Shown: positions 36,622-46,189, counted from the first letter of the stretch. The stretch is 64,000 bases of DNA from an uncultured Afifella sp. (GCA_947259045.1 CAMYKZ010000014.1:1-64000); one strand, 5' to 3'. The notes: generated from the letters alone by a model not told the origin. Numbers and translations: made by a program.

Positions 36622-38301
36622 TTGCTGCGGCTGCTTCCGGCAGCCGCATTTCTCGTCCTGATAGGCCCGGTGCTTGCCGGCCTTGCGGGTGCCGCGCTGC
36701 CGGCGCTGGGTTATCTGCCGGTGCTTGGCGGGACTGATTTTTCGCTGCAGCCGTTTCAGGATCTGGCCGCCACGCCGGGGCTTCTGCGCTCCTGTCTGAT
36801 CAGCCTGTGCGCAGGTCTGGTAACCACCAGCGTGTCCTTCGTACTGGTGATGGCCTTTGTTGCCGGATGGCGCGGAACCCGCGCCTTTCGCGTGCTCGAA
36901 CGGCTGATTTCGCCCCTGCTCAGCGTACCGCACGCGGCTGCCGCATTTGGCCTGGCGTTTCTGATTGCGCCGTCCGGATATCTGGCGCGGCTGTTCTCGC
37001 CCTGGCTCACCGGCTGGCAGCGTCCGCCGGACCTTCTGATCATCCATGACAGCTTTGCTTTGTCGATGATGGCCGGGCTGATCGCCAAGGAAGTGCCGTT
37101 TCTGCTGCTGGTAACACTGGCGGCCCTGCCGCAGGTGCGCGCCGCCCAGATGGCAAAGCTGACCGCGAGCCTGGGGTATGGCCGGATGCTCGGATTTGCC
37201 CGAACCATATTGCCGCCGCTCTACCGTCAGATCCGCCTGCCGATCTTTGCCGTCATCGCCTACGCGTCTTCCGTTGTCGATGTGGCGCTGATTCTGGGAC
37301 CGACAACGCCGCCGCCGCTTGCCGTACGGATTGTCGAATGGCAGGCCGATCCGGATCTCGCCATGCGTTTTGTCGCCGCCGCCGGCGCCGTCCTGCAACT
37401 GGGCGTCACATTTGCGGCTCTGGTCCTGTGGTGGCTGGCGGAACGGCTGATCGTCCGGCTGGACAGATCCGGCGGGTTGTCCGGATGGCGCGGCCGCAAC
37501 GACTGGATCGCCCGGCATGTAGCCGCTGCCGCTGCGTCATTGTCAGCGGCTGCGATCCTCGCCGGCATTTTCATTTTGCTGATCTGGTCGTTTGCCGGGT
37601 TCTGGCGGTTCCCCGATCTTTTGCCGCAATCGTTCGGCCTGAAGACCTGGATGCGCACCATACCGCTGCTCACCAGCGTCATGGGCAATGCCATGCTGAT
37701 CGGATTTGCCTCAAGCGCGATCGCCACGATCCTGGCGCTCGGCGCGCTGGAATATGAAGCCCGTGTCGGCCGCACGCCGACCATCCGCGCGCTTGTGGCG
37801 CTCTATCTGCCGCTGCTTGTGCCGCAGATTGCGTTTCTGTTCGGATTGCAGATCGTGCTGACCCGTTTCAACATGGATGGTACGCTCGCCGCTCTGGTGC
37901 TGGTCCATCTGGTTTTTGTCTTTCCCTATGTCCTCTTGTCGCTGGCCGATCCCTGGCGCAGCTGGGACAGCCGTTTCGGTTATATGGGCAGGGCGCTTGG
38001 CCATGATGCCAACGCTATTTTCTGGCGGGTTCGCCTGCCAATGCTGGTCCGCCCGGTGCTGACCGCCGCGGCCGTCGGATTTGCCGTTTCCATCAGCCAG
38101 TATCTGCCGACGCTTCTGATCGGTGCAGGCCGCTGGCCAACCATTACAACCGAAGCCGTGGCACTTGCATCCGGCGGCGACCGGCGGATCATCGGCGCCA
38201 CGGCCTTGCTCCAGGCCGTGTTGCCGTTTATCGGCTTTGCTGTAGCGCTCATCGTTCCGGCGCTGTTGTTCAGAAACCGTCAGGACATGCGGGCAAGCTG
38301 A
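36622..38301 (+). CDS. ABC importer permease with fused transmembrane domains (YnjC-like)
   Basis: A 559-residue inner-membrane protein with two binding-protein-dependent permease domains joined head to tail, as in YnjC and ThiP. Each half has about six hydrophobic helices and an EAA-type loop (ASLGYGRMLGFARTILPPLYRQIRLPIF in the first; GRALGHDANAIFWRVRLPMLVRPVL in the second). The start is uncertain: TTG at 36622 is the best available codon and no ATG lies near. The stop overlaps the ATPase start (TGATG). Confidence 0.87.
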   Translation: MLRLLPAAAFLVLIGPVLAGLAGAALPALGYLPVLGGTDFSLQPFQDLAATPGLLRSCLISLCAGLVTTSVSFVLVMAFVAGWRGTRAFRVLERLISPLLSVPHAAAAFGLAFLIAPSGYLARLFSPWLTGWQRPPDLLIIHDSFALSMMAGLIAKEVPFLLLVTLAALPQVRAAQMAKLTASLGYGRMLGFARTILPPLYRQIRLPIFAVIAYASSVVDVALILGPTTPPPLAVRIVEWQADPDLAMRFVAAAGAVLQLGVTFAALVLWWLAERLIVRLDRSGGLSGWRGRNDWIARHVAAAAASLSAAAILAGIFILLIWSFAGFWRFPDLLPQSFGLKTWMRTIPLLTSVMGNAMLIGFASSAIATILALGALEYEARVGRTPTIRALVALYLPLLVPQIAFLFGLQIVLTRFNMDGTLAALVLVHLVFVFPYVLLSLADPWRSWDSRFGYMGRALGHDANAIFWRVRLPMLVRPVLTAAAVGFAVSISQYLPTLLIGAGRWPTITTEAVALASGGDRRIIGATALLQAVLPFIGFAVALIVPALLFRNRQDMRAS

Positions 38302-38966
38302 TGATTTCAACTACCGCTTCAGGCGGCCTCCAGTTCGACCGCGTTGTCATTGCGCTCGACGGCCGGCCGCTTGTCGCCGTTGACAGGCTGATCGCGCCCG
38401 GCGAAGTGCTGACCGTGATGGGGCCGTCCGGGTCCGGCAAGTCGACCCTTCTGGCTTTCGCTGCCGGCTTTCTCGATCCGGTCTTCAGCGCCGAAGGCCG
38501 CATTCTGCTGGACGGCAAGGACGTGACCGCCCAACCGCCGGAACGGCGCGGCATGGGGCTGCTGTTTCAGGATCCGCTGCTGTTTCCGCACATGTCCGTC
38601 AGCGCCAATCTGATGTTCGGCCTGCATCCCTCCGTCCGTGGCGCGGCGGCGCGAAAACAGGCTGTTCACCAGGCGCTGGCCGATGTCGGTCTCGACCGGT
38701 TTGCCGACCGCGATCCGGCAACCCTGTCCGGCGGCCAGAAAGCCCGTGTCGCACTGATGCGGACCCTGTTGTCGGAACCGCGCGCTTTGTTGCTTGACGA
38801 GCCGTTTTCCAAGCTCGATACCGCGCGGCGCGGCCAGGTCCGTTCGCTGGTTTTTGCCGAGGCCGCCAAACGCCAGCTTCCGGTTCTGCTGGTCACCCAC
38901 GATCCCGCCGATGCGAAGGCCGCCGGCGGCCCCTGTATCGAGCTTGATGGCGTTGGCGGAAATTGA
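38301..38966 (+). CDS. ABC importer ATPase (YnjD-like)
   Basis: A compact 221-residue ATPase that drives the YnjBCD-type importer. Walker A is GPSGSGKSTLL, the Q loop is LFQDPLLF, the signature is LSGGQKARVALMRTLL, Walker B is ALLLDEPFSKLD and the H loop is LLVTHDPADA. It lacks the extra regulatory C-terminal domain of larger importer ATPases. Overlap with the permease gene indicates coupled translation. A RidA gene follows 78 bases later. Confidence 0.9.
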   Translation: MISTTASGGLQFDRVVIALDGRPLVAVDRLIAPGEVLTVMGPSGSGKSTLLAFAAGFLDPVFSAEGRILLDGKDVTAQPPERRGMGLLFQDPLLFPHMSVSANLMFGLHPSVRGAAARKQAVHQALADVGLDRFADRDPATLSGGQKARVALMRTLLSEPRALLLDEPFSKLDTARRGQVRSLVFAEAAKRQLPVLLVTHDPADAKAAGGPCIELDGVGGN

Positions 38967-39044
38967 ATCCGGATTGCCAAAGCCGTATCGCTGCGCTGAA
39001 ATCTCAAATACTGTTCCCGGCAACAACCCAAATGGAGGCAGGCA

Positions 39045-39455
39045 ATGAAGCGGGAACTGGTGCTCAACGGCAATCCGATGGAGGAGATCGTCGGTTTTGC
39101 GCGCGCGGTGCGCGTCGGTCCCTATATCACCATCGGCGGCACGGCGCCTGTCGGCGCCGATGGAAAAACCGTCGGCATAGGAGATGCCGGCCGCCAGGCT
39201 GAACGCTGTTTCGAAATCATCGGCGATGCGCTGGAACGGGCGGGTTCGGGCTGGCACGATGTGGTGCGCACCCGTATCATTCTGACAGACATTGATGACT
39301 GGAAGTCGGTGATCGATGTGCGCGCAAAATTCTGCCGACAGGCCAAACCCGTCGACACGATCATGCAGATCACCCGTTTCGTCAATCCGCAATGGCTGGT
39401 TGAAGTGGAAGCCGACGCTGTCGTTGCTGAAGACTGTCAAGCCGGTTTCCGGTAA
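39045..39455 (+). CDS. RidA-family enamine/imine deaminase
   Basis: A 136-residue trimeric YjgF/Rid fold protein. Rid proteins hydrolyse reactive enamine and imine intermediates made by PLP enzymes. The sequence has the family blocks FARAVRVGPYITIGGTAP, DVVRTRIILTDIDDWKSV and the C-terminal VEVEADAVV. The Arg in DVVRTRI corresponds to the catalytic Arg of active RidA. It sits between an ABC importer of unknown ligand and hrpB, so an amine or amino-acid substrate is possible. Confidence 0.87.
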   Translation: MKRELVLNGNPMEEIVGFARAVRVGPYITIGGTAPVGADGKTVGIGDAGRQAERCFEIIGDALERAGSGWHDVVRTRIILTDIDDWKSVIDVRAKFCRQAKPVDTIMQITRFVNPQWLVEVEADAVVAEDCQAGFR

Positions 39456-39479
39456 CCAGTATCCTGGATCGGGAATCGT

Positions 39480-41954
39480 ATGAAGCGGTCAGAAACCACC
39501 TTCCCGGTTGATGCCGCCATCTCCGATCTGCTGGAAGCCCTGGCGCGGCACGGCACGGCTGTGCTCGTTGCGCCGCCGGGTGCAGGCAAGACAACCCGTG
39601 TGCCGCCGGCGCTGATTGATCAGGGTTGGGCGGCGGGCGGCAGGATCATCGTCGTCGAACCCCGCCGTCTGGCGGCACGCGCGCCGGCGGCCTTCATGGC
39701 CCGCGCGCTCGACGAGCCGGTCGGCAAGACGGTCGGCTACCGGGTTCGCCTAGGCACCAAGGTCTCCTCGGCCACGCGGATTGAACTGGTCACCGCCGGC
39801 GTTTTTGTCCGCATGATCATCGACGACCCAAGCCTCGACGGCATCGCCGCAATCCTGTTCGACGAAGTGCATGAGCGTTCGCTGGACGCCGATCTCGGGC
39901 TGGCGCTGGCAATCGATGCGCGCGCCGGTCTGCGAGAGGATCTGCGCCTCGCCGTCATGTCGGCAACCGTTGACGGCGCACGTTACGCGTCGCTGCTCGG
40001 CGCCGGTTCCGGACCGGCGCCGCTGATTGAAAGCAAAGGCCGGCTGTTCCCGATCGAGACCGTCTATCTTGGCTCCGACAGGGACGCGCGGCTGGAGGAC
40101 CGGATGACGACTGCAGTGCTGCGCGGTGTGCAGGATCAGCCCGGCGACATTCTGGCCTTTCTGCCCGGCCAGGCGGAAATCCTGCGCACCGCCGAACGGC
40201 TGCAGGGCCGGGTCGGCACCGATATCGATATTGCGCCGCTCTACGGCGCCCTGCCGATGAAGGATCAGGATCGCGCCATCCGCCCGTCGCCCAATGGCCG
40301 CCGCAAGGTGGTGCTGGCAACCGCGATCGCCGAGACGTCGCTGACGATCGAGGGAGTCCGCCTGGTCATCGACAGCGGCCTGACGCGGCGGCCCCGCTTT
40401 GACCCGGGTTCGGGCCTGAGCAGGCTTGAGACCGTCCGTGTCAGTCAGGCCGCGGCGGCCCAGCGCCGTGGCCGGGCCGGGCGCGTGGCTGCGGGAATTT
40501 GCTATCGCCTGTGGGACGAGCCGCAGACGGCCGCCTTGCAACCCTTCGACCGGCCGGAGATCCTTGAGGCGGATCTGTCGTCGTTTGCGCTCTCGATGCT
40601 GGCCTGGGGTGTTGCCGACCCGGGCGAGTTGAGCTGGCTCGATCCGCCGCCGGATGCCGCCTTTTCCGGTGCACTCGATCTGCTGGCCCGGCTTGGCGCA
40701 CGCGGCGCAGCCGGCGGCCTGTCTGAGCATGGCCGGCGAATGCAGGAATTTCCGCTCTCGCCAAGACTGGCGCATATGATCATCGCGGCGGCCGGACACG
40801 GTTCTGCACCGCTTGCCGCCGATATTGCAGCGGTGTTGAGCGAGCCTTCGCTCGGCGGACGTGACAGCAATCTTCTCCACCGCCTTGAACGGTTCCGCGG
40901 TGACCGGTCGCCGCGCGTCAAAGCGGCCCGCTCCGCAGCAAACCGATGGGCGAAAATGGCGAAGGGCCCGGCTGGCAAAACCGGCGCGGGCCTGTCTGCC
41001 GGGCTTTGCCTGGCGCTGGCCTATCCGGAACGCATCGCCCGCCAGCGCGGCGCGCCTGGGCGTTTCGTTCTGGCCGGAGGCCGCGGCGCCCGTCTCGATG
41101 AAAGCGATCCTTTGGCCGCAGAGCCCTATCTCGCTATTGCCGAGGTGCAGGGCGGCGGCGCCGACAGCCGCATCCTGCTGGCGGCCCCGGTTCTGCGCGA
41201 AGAACTGCAACTGCAGTTCGCCGATCAGATCGTCTGTGAAGACAAGACCGAGCTTGACCGGCAGACCGGTACGTTCAAACGCCTGCGGCTGAGCCGCCTG
41301 GGTGCGGTCGAGATGGCCAGAAAGCCGGTGCCGGTGGAACCCGATGAGAAAACCGCGCGGCTGCTTGCCGATGCCGTGCTGGCGGCCGGAATCGGGTCGC
41401 TGCCGTGGTCAGCGGAACTCCAGGCATTGCGAGCCCGGATCAACTTTGCACACGCCGTCCAGGGCGGCAACTGGCCCGATCTCTCCGACGTGGCCCTGAG
41501 CGCATCTGCTGACGAATGGCTGCTGCCGCTGTGTGCAGGCCGCAAGAGCCTTGCAACGATCAAGGCGGGTGACCTGAAATCAGCCATTGCCGGCCTGCTG
41601 CCCTGGGCGCAGATGGCCGATCTAGACCGCTTGCTGCCGACGCATTTTGCCGCGCCGACCGGACAGGCCGTGCCGATCGATTATTCCGGCGAACAGCCGG
41701 TAGTCCGGCTCAAGGTGCAGAACCTGTTCGGCCTGAAAAACCATCCGGCCGTGTTGGGCGGCCAGATGCCATTGCTGATGGAGCTTCTGTCACCGGCAGG
41801 CCGGCCTCTGCAATTGACCGGAAATCTGCCGGGCTTCTGGCAGAATGCCTGGGCCGATGTTCGTGCCGACATGCGCGGCCGTTATCCCAAACATGACTGG
41901 CCGGACGATCCGGCCAATGCGCAACCGCAGAGCGGGGCCAAACGGCGGCGTTAG
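39480..41954 (+). CDS. hrpB: ATP-dependent helicase HrpB
   Basis: A DEAH-box helicase of 824 residues. Motif I is APPGAGKTTRVPPALI, motif II is FDEVHERSLDAD (DEVH in place of DEAH, as is common for HrpB), motif III is VMSATVDG, motif V is TSLTIEGVRLVIDSG and motif VI is QRRGRAGRVAAG. The C-terminal half holds the helicase-associated domains and the HrpB-specific region ending in a basic tail. The cellular role is poorly known, though it is linked to mRNA processing in some bacteria. It ends two bases from the convergent MocR gene. Confidence 0.92.
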   Translation: MKRSETTFPVDAAISDLLEALARHGTAVLVAPPGAGKTTRVPPALIDQGWAAGGRIIVVEPRRLAARAPAAFMARALDEPVGKTVGYRVRLGTKVSSATRIELVTAGVFVRMIIDDPSLDGIAAILFDEVHERSLDADLGLALAIDARAGLREDLRLAVMSATVDGARYASLLGAGSGPAPLIESKGRLFPIETVYLGSDRDARLEDRMTTAVLRGVQDQPGDILAFLPGQAEILRTAERLQGRVGTDIDIAPLYGALPMKDQDRAIRPSPNGRRKVVLATAIAETSLTIEGVRLVIDSGLTRRPRFDPGSGLSRLETVRVSQAAAAQRRGRAGRVAAGICYRLWDEPQTAALQPFDRPEILEADLSSFALSMLAWGVADPGELSWLDPPPDAAFSGALDLLARLGARGAAGGLSEHGRRMQEFPLSPRLAHMIIAAAGHGSAPLAADIAAVLSEPSLGGRDSNLLHRLERFRGDRSPRVKAARSAANRWAKMAKGPAGKTGAGLSAGLCLALAYPERIARQRGAPGRFVLAGGRGARLDESDPLAAEPYLAIAEVQGGGADSRILLAAPVLREELQLQFADQIVCEDKTELDRQTGTFKRLRLSRLGAVEMARKPVPVEPDEKTARLLADAVLAAGIGSLPWSAELQALRARINFAHAVQGGNWPDLSDVALSASADEWLLPLCAGRKSLATIKAGDLKSAIAGLLPWAQMADLDRLLPTHFAAPTGQAVPIDYSGEQPVVRLKVQNLFGLKNHPAVLGGQMPLLMELLSPAGRPLQLTGNLPGFWQNAWADVRADMRGRYPKHDWPDDPANAQPQSGAKRRR

Positions 41955-41956
41955 CT

Positions 41957-43414
41957 TCAAGCCAGGCACTGCGCCATAATCCGCACCGCCTTTTCGATCT
42001 CAGTCTCACTCCAGGCGGCAAACCCCAGCAAAAGACCGTTCCGGCATGGCGGCCCGCAACACAGATCAGACAAAGCCCGGGTTTCGACTCCGGCCTCGTA
42101 CAGGTGGCGCACCGCCTCGACATCCGGCATTTCGGTCTTGATGCGGGCGGCAAGCTGGACGCCGCCGACCGGGCGGCTGGGTATCAGGACCGGACCCAGA
42201 TGCTGCTCCAGCCCGGCAATCAGAGCGTCGCGCCGGCCGGCATAGAGCCGCTGCGATCGCCTGAGGTGGGTCGCATAATGGCCGTCTTCGAGAAAGGCCG
42301 CGGCGGCGATCTGGACATCGGTGGCAACGGCTTGTCCGGTATTGTTCTGCAATTGCTCAAGGGCGGGCGCCAGTGAGGCCGGCGCGGCGAGATATCCAAG
42401 CCGCAATGATGGCGCGACGGTCTTCGACAAGGTGCCGAGATAGATCACCGGCGCATCCGGTCTGAGGCCCTGCATGGCGGCGATCGGCCGGCCTTCGAAC
42501 TGGAATTCGCTGTCATAATCGTCTTCGATGATCGCCGCGCCGACTGATGCCGCATAATCCAGCAGCCCGCGCCGCCGCTCCAGCGACAGGGCCGAACCCA
42601 TCGGATATTGGTGCGACGGTGTCACATAGATGATCTTTGGCGGCGGCTGATCGGTGAACCGCGCAAAATTCATGCCGTCTTCGTCGACCGGTACGGCGAC
42701 AAGCTCCGCGCCGGCAAAAAGGAATGCCGCCCGGGCGCCGCGATAACCCGGCTCCTCGATCCATACGCGGTCGCCCGGCTCAAGCAGCAGCCGGGCGCAC
42801 AGGTCGAGTGCGCCCTGGGCAGTGGAGACCACCACAATCCGGCCCGGTTCGACATTGACCAGCCGCCGTTCGGCCAGATGGCTGCACAGCACCTGTTTCA
42901 GATCGGGATGTCCGGACATGTAAGCATAACCACGTTCGTGGGCGCTCAGCCTGTCATTGGCCCGTCTGAGCAATCTTCCCCAGATCTGTTTCGGGAACAG
43001 CCGCAGATCCGGCAGGCCCGGCCGCAGCGCGCGCGGTAACGCGGTTGCGTCGTCGGGCCGGCCTTCCGGCAGCAGACCTGCCCAGCGGCCGGCGGGTTTC
43101 AGGACAAATGCAGGCCTGGCGAGCGGCGTGTTTGACGGCCCGGCTTCGATTTGCCGCCGCCAGTTGGCGACGTGAACGCCCGAACCCCGACGGCTTTCCA
43201 GAAACCCTTCACCGGCAAGCTGGTCGAAAGCGGCCAGCACCGTTTTCCGGCTGACGCCGAGATCCGCCGCGGCGGAGCGGCTCGGCGGAATACGGTCACC
43301 GGCCTTTAACGTGCCAAGCAAAATGGCTTCGCGCAGCGCCCGGTAAAGCTGGACGTAGAGGTGGGCCGGATCGCTGCGGTCCAGATCGACGGCGCCGGAG
43401 AGAAGTACGTCCAA
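41957..43414 (-). CDS. MocR-type GntR/aminotransferase transcription regulator
   Basis: A transcription factor that fuses an N-terminal winged helix (about residues 15-80: LYRALREAILLGTLKAGDRIPPSRSAAADLGVSRKTV) to a fold-type I aminotransferase domain. The PLP-binding Lys is in YLGTLSKTVAPSLRLGY and the cofactor-binding region includes EPGYRGARAAF and DYDSEFQFEG. MocR proteins such as PdxR sense PLP. The start is probably TTG at 43414, with GAGG eight bases ahead; an in-frame TTG at 43459 is less likely. It is divergent from an FMN-binding oxidase-like gene with a shared control region. Confidence 0.88.
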   Translation of the reverse strand: MDVLLSGAVDLDRSDPAHLYVQLYRALREAILLGTLKAGDRIPPSRSAAADLGVSRKTVLAAFDQLAGEGFLESRRGSGVHVANWRRQIEAGPSNTPLARPAFVLKPAGRWAGLLPEGRPDDATALPRALRPGLPDLRLFPKQIWGRLLRRANDRLSAHERGYAYMSGHPDLKQVLCSHLAERRLVNVEPGRIVVVSTAQGALDLCARLLLEPGDRVWIEEPGYRGARAAFLFAGAELVAVPVDEDGMNFARFTDQPPPKIIYVTPSHQYPMGSALSLERRRGLLDYAASVGAAIIEDDYDSEFQFEGRPIAAMQGLRPDAPVIYLGTLSKTVAPSLRLGYLAAPASLAPALEQLQNNTGQAVATDVQIAAAAFLEDGHYATHLRRSQRLYAGRRDALIAGLEQHLGPVLIPSRPVGGVQLAARIKTEMPDVEAVRHLYEAGVETRALSDLCCGPPCRNGLLLGFAAWSETEIEKAVRIMAQCLA

Positions 43415-43460
43415 ATTGGTTACCTCAAATTCTGTAAATTGGAGCTTTATTAGAACCAAT
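43415..43460. promoter_or_regulatory. Inverted repeat in the MocR/FMN-protein control region
   Basis: ATTGGTT (43415-43421) and its exact inverse AACCAAT (43454-43460) lie 32 bases apart in an AT-rich spacer between two divergent genes. Distance and position suit an operator for the neighbouring MocR regulator, which may bind one dimer across the pair. Prediction only. Confidence 0.4.
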
Positions 43461-43510
43461 TACCGGGCATGATCAACCTCCAGCACACTCGTTCGATTGA
43501 GGAAAATCCG

Positions 43511-44167
43511 ATGCCGGCATTTGAAGCGCAGAAAATCAGCAAGGTCCGCGTATCCAACCGGGCGGCCTACGACCGCGAAAGCGTGTTTGCCGTGCTCGAC
43601 CGCTACATCGTCGCCCACGCCGCTTTTGTCGTCGAAAGTCGCCCGGTCGTGATCCCGATGGTCTATGGCCGCATTGGCGACCGGGTCTATCTGCACGGCG
43701 CCAGGGCGACGCGTTTTATCAAGGCGCTGCGCGATGGCGCGCCGGCCAGCGTCGGCGTGACTTTGGTCGACGGTCTGGTGCTTGGCCGCTCCGCTTTTCA
43801 TTCCTCGTGCAATTACCGCTCGGTTGTCCTGCACGGCGAAGCTGTTGAAACCAGAGACGAGGCGGAGCGCGAAGCGGCCCTTGCGGCGATCACCGACCAT
43901 CTGGTCCCCGGCCGCTGGGATGAAACGCGTCCGCCGATGCGCAAGGAGATGCGTGCTACCGGCGTCTTGCGCCTGACCATCGAGGCGGCCTCCTGCAAGA
44001 GCCGGTCCGGTCCACCGGTCGATGAGGACAGTGATTATGATCTGCCGATCTGGGGCGGTGTTATTCCGCTCGCCACAATCGCCGGAGAGCCGCAGGGTGA
44101 CGACCGCCTGCTGCCGGGAGTCGACGTTCCGGCTTCGGTGAGCCGGCTTCTGGCCGCCGGGCGTTAA
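43511..44167 (+). CDS. FMN-binding pyridoxamine 5'-phosphate oxidase-related protein
   Basis: A 218-residue split-barrel flavoprotein of the PNPOx/nitroimidazole resistance group (VRVSNRAAYDRESVFAVLDRYIVAHAAFVVESRPVVIPMVYGRIGDRVYLHGARATR; SSCNYRSVVLHGEAVE). The activity is unknown, but relatives bind FMN and reduce small molecules. It is controlled by, or paired with, the divergent MocR regulator; such pairing often concerns vitamin B6 or amine metabolism. The ATG at 43511 (behind GAGGAAAA) is preferred to an in-frame ATG at 43469. Confidence 0.85.
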   Translation: MPAFEAQKISKVRVSNRAAYDRESVFAVLDRYIVAHAAFVVESRPVVIPMVYGRIGDRVYLHGARATRFIKALRDGAPASVGVTLVDGLVLGRSAFHSSCNYRSVVLHGEAVETRDEAEREAALAAITDHLVPGRWDETRPPMRKEMRATGVLRLTIEAASCKSRSGPPVDEDSDYDLPIWGGVIPLATIAGEPQGDDRLLPGVDVPASVSRLLAAGR

Positions 44168-44216
44168 GGTTCTTTCTGCCAGGCTTCGGTCAGCCGGTGG
44201 ATGCCCTTCGAAAATC

Positions 44217-45086
44217 TCATATCTCGGCCTTCACCCGGCTCTCCCGGTAGATGATATAGATGGCGCTGGCGAAAATCACGCCGCCGCCGATCCAGGTATA
44301 GACGTCGACCGGATCGGCGAAGATATAGACGCCGAACAGGGTCGCCCATAACAGCCGCGCAAAATCGACGCTCATCACTGCGGTTGTTTCAGCCTGTCTG
44401 AGGCCGCGGATCATCGTCAGATGGCCGAGAGTGCCCAACAGGCCGATCAGGCCCAGCCAGAGAAGCTGGGTCGGGTTCGGTGTCGTCCAGAAGACGAACG
44501 CCGGTGGAATTGACAGGATGGTCAGCGAGATACCCATCCACCCGACAATCGACACGCCTGTATCGGTGCGCGACAATGTCTTGACGATGACGACGCCGCA
44601 ACCCCACATCAGCGCCGAGGCCAGGACGGCCAGCGCCTGCGCGTCGAAACTGCTGCTGCCGGGCCGGAGAATGATCAGCACGCCGATAAAACTGACGCTG
44701 ACAGCCATCCAGCGCCTGAGGCGCATCTTTTCACCCAGGAAGATCAGCGCGCCCAGCGAGGCGAATATGGCAGCGGTAAAACTCAGTGCCGTCGCCGTGG
44801 CGATCGGCACGACGCTGAGCGCATAAAACCAGCTCAGCATGGCCATGATGCCGGTAAAGCCGCGCACGATCTGCAATTTCGGTTGTTCGCTGCGCAGGCT
44901 TGACCATCCGCCGCGCAGCAGCATTGGCGAAATCGCAACGAAACCGAACAGATTGCGGAAGAAGGCGACGACAAACGGATGCAAGTCGACGGCGACATGG
45001 CGCACAACGCCATGCATGCTGGCCAGGATCGCAGTTGAAAGCAGCATCCAAAGCATGCCCTGGGCATTTGAGCTGAATTTTTGCAA
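44217..45086 (-). CDS. EamA-type DMT family transporter
   Basis: An inner-membrane exporter-like protein of 289 residues with about ten hydrophobic helices in two EamA repeats (AILASMHGVVRHVAVDLHPFVVAFFRNLFGF; ... LASALMWGCGVVIVKTLSRTD). Substrates of this family are metabolites or drugs and cannot be guessed here. The start is uncertain: TTG at 45086 or the ATG at 45059 (GMLWMLLSTA) are both possible. It lies downstream of glk in the same orientation, with an 80-base gap. Confidence 0.87.
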   Translation of the reverse strand: MQKFSSNAQGMLWMLLSTAILASMHGVVRHVAVDLHPFVVAFFRNLFGFVAISPMLLRGGWSSLRSEQPKLQIVRGFTGIMAMLSWFYALSVVPIATATALSFTAAIFASLGALIFLGEKMRLRRWMAVSVSFIGVLIILRPGSSSFDAQALAVLASALMWGCGVVIVKTLSRTDTGVSIVGWMGISLTILSIPPAFVFWTTPNPTQLLWLGLIGLLGTLGHLTMIRGLRQAETTAVMSVDFARLLWATLFGVYIFADPVDVYTWIGGGVIFASAIYIIYRESRVKAEI

Positions 45087-45166
45087 GGTTGGATATCCGG
45101 TGCGACCGATTGGTCAGACCTGTACAAGGCACGAATTTTCAGCCGATGGCAAAGAAAAATATCACC

Positions 45167-46189
45167 TCAGACGCTCCAGCGCCGCCCTTCGAGCGAAACG
45201 CCGAACAGGCCCGGCGCGCGGGCATAGGCGGCAAGCCCCGTCAATGCCGGCCGTTCGCCTGTGATCACCCAGGTCGGAACGGATCTGACAAAATCCTGGT
45301 GCGGCGCTTTGGCTTCAAAGGCCTTGCGGAACTCGCTTTCGGAAAGGATCGGCAACAGGCGCGGTGCAATGCCGCCGCCGATATAGACGCCGCCGCTGGC
45401 CATCATGATCAGCGCAAGGTCGCCGGCGAGCCGGCCGAGCAGGCGGCAATAAAGTTCCACCGTGCGCCGGGCAACCGGATCCGCGCCGGCCAGAGCCGCG
45501 TCGCTGATGGCTTCCGGGCTCGCAAACTTCGCCTCCGCGTTTTCAATGGCGGCAACACCGCGGTAAAGCCGGACCAGCCCGCGTCCGCACAACAGAGCTT
45601 CAGCCGAGATACGGCCATGTTCGCGCTCCAGCTTCGCCCACACAGGAAATTCATCCGCCTCCACCGGCCCGAACGAGACATGGCCGCCTTCACCGGGGAT
45701 CGGCACCCAGATGCCGCTGGCATGGATAAGCCCGGCCAAACCGAGCCCGGTGCCGGGACCGAGTACGACCTTCGGGCCATGGTCGTCCGCCGTACCGCCG
45801 CCGATCTGTTGCAGAACATCCTCGCCAAGCGAGGACAGCGACAAAGCGAGAGCCTCGAAATCATTCATTACCACGACATCTTCGATCCCGAGCCGCTGCA
45901 TCATCTGCCGCGGGGAAATCACCCAGTCGGCATTGGTCAGGTCAATCTCGTCGCCCTGGACAGGGCCTGCCACTGCAATGACGGCGGACCGCGGCATGAC
46001 GCTGGTCATGGCAAAGACGCTGTCTTCGATCGCTGTTTCGATATCGTCGAAATCGCCGGTCCTGACCGGATCGAACATCTTCGCGTCGGCGTGCGCATCG
46101 GTCAAAAGCGCAAAACGGGCATTGGTGCCGCCAATGTCGCCGACAAGCACGGGGAACGAGAGCGGGGTCGTGCCGGAAGATTGAGCCAT
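45167..46189 (-). CDS. glk: Glucokinase
   Basis: Phosphorylates glucose with ATP for glycolysis or the Entner-Doudoroff pathway. A bacterial glucokinase of 340 residues with the ATP phosphate motif GDIGGTNARFALL, the catalytic-Asp region VVMNDFEALALSL, GPGTGLGLAGL, the glucose-binding PGEGGHVSFGP and VYIGGGIAPRLLP. Start ATG follows CAGGACA. It is divergent from the nucleoside-importer operon with an intergenic region of about 306 bases, in which no confident promoter is visible. Confidence 0.92.
   Translation of the reverse strand: MAQSSGTTPLSFPVLVGDIGGTNARFALLTDAHADAKMFDPVRTGDFDDIETAIEDSVFAMTSVMPRSAVIAVAGPVQGDEIDLTNADWVISPRQMMQRLGIEDVVVMNDFEALALSLSSLGEDVLQQIGGGTADDHGPKVVLGPGTGLGLAGLIHASGIWVPIPGEGGHVSFGPVEADEFPVWAKLEREHGRISAEALLCGRGLVRLYRGVAAIENAEAKFASPEAISDAALAGADPVARRTVELYCRLLGRLAGDLALIMMASGGVYIGGGIAPRLLPILSESEFRKAFEAKAPHQDFVRSVPTWVITGERPALTGLAAYARAPGLFGVSLEGRRWSV

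Noticed and set aside
35878-37518. A 546-codon open frame on the minus strand
   Set aside because: Antisense to the importer binding protein and permease; composition is Gln/Arg/Gly-rich with no motif, typical of a shadow frame.
39750-41210. A 486-codon open frame on the minus strand
   Set aside because: Antisense to hrpB, whose helicase motifs are all intact.
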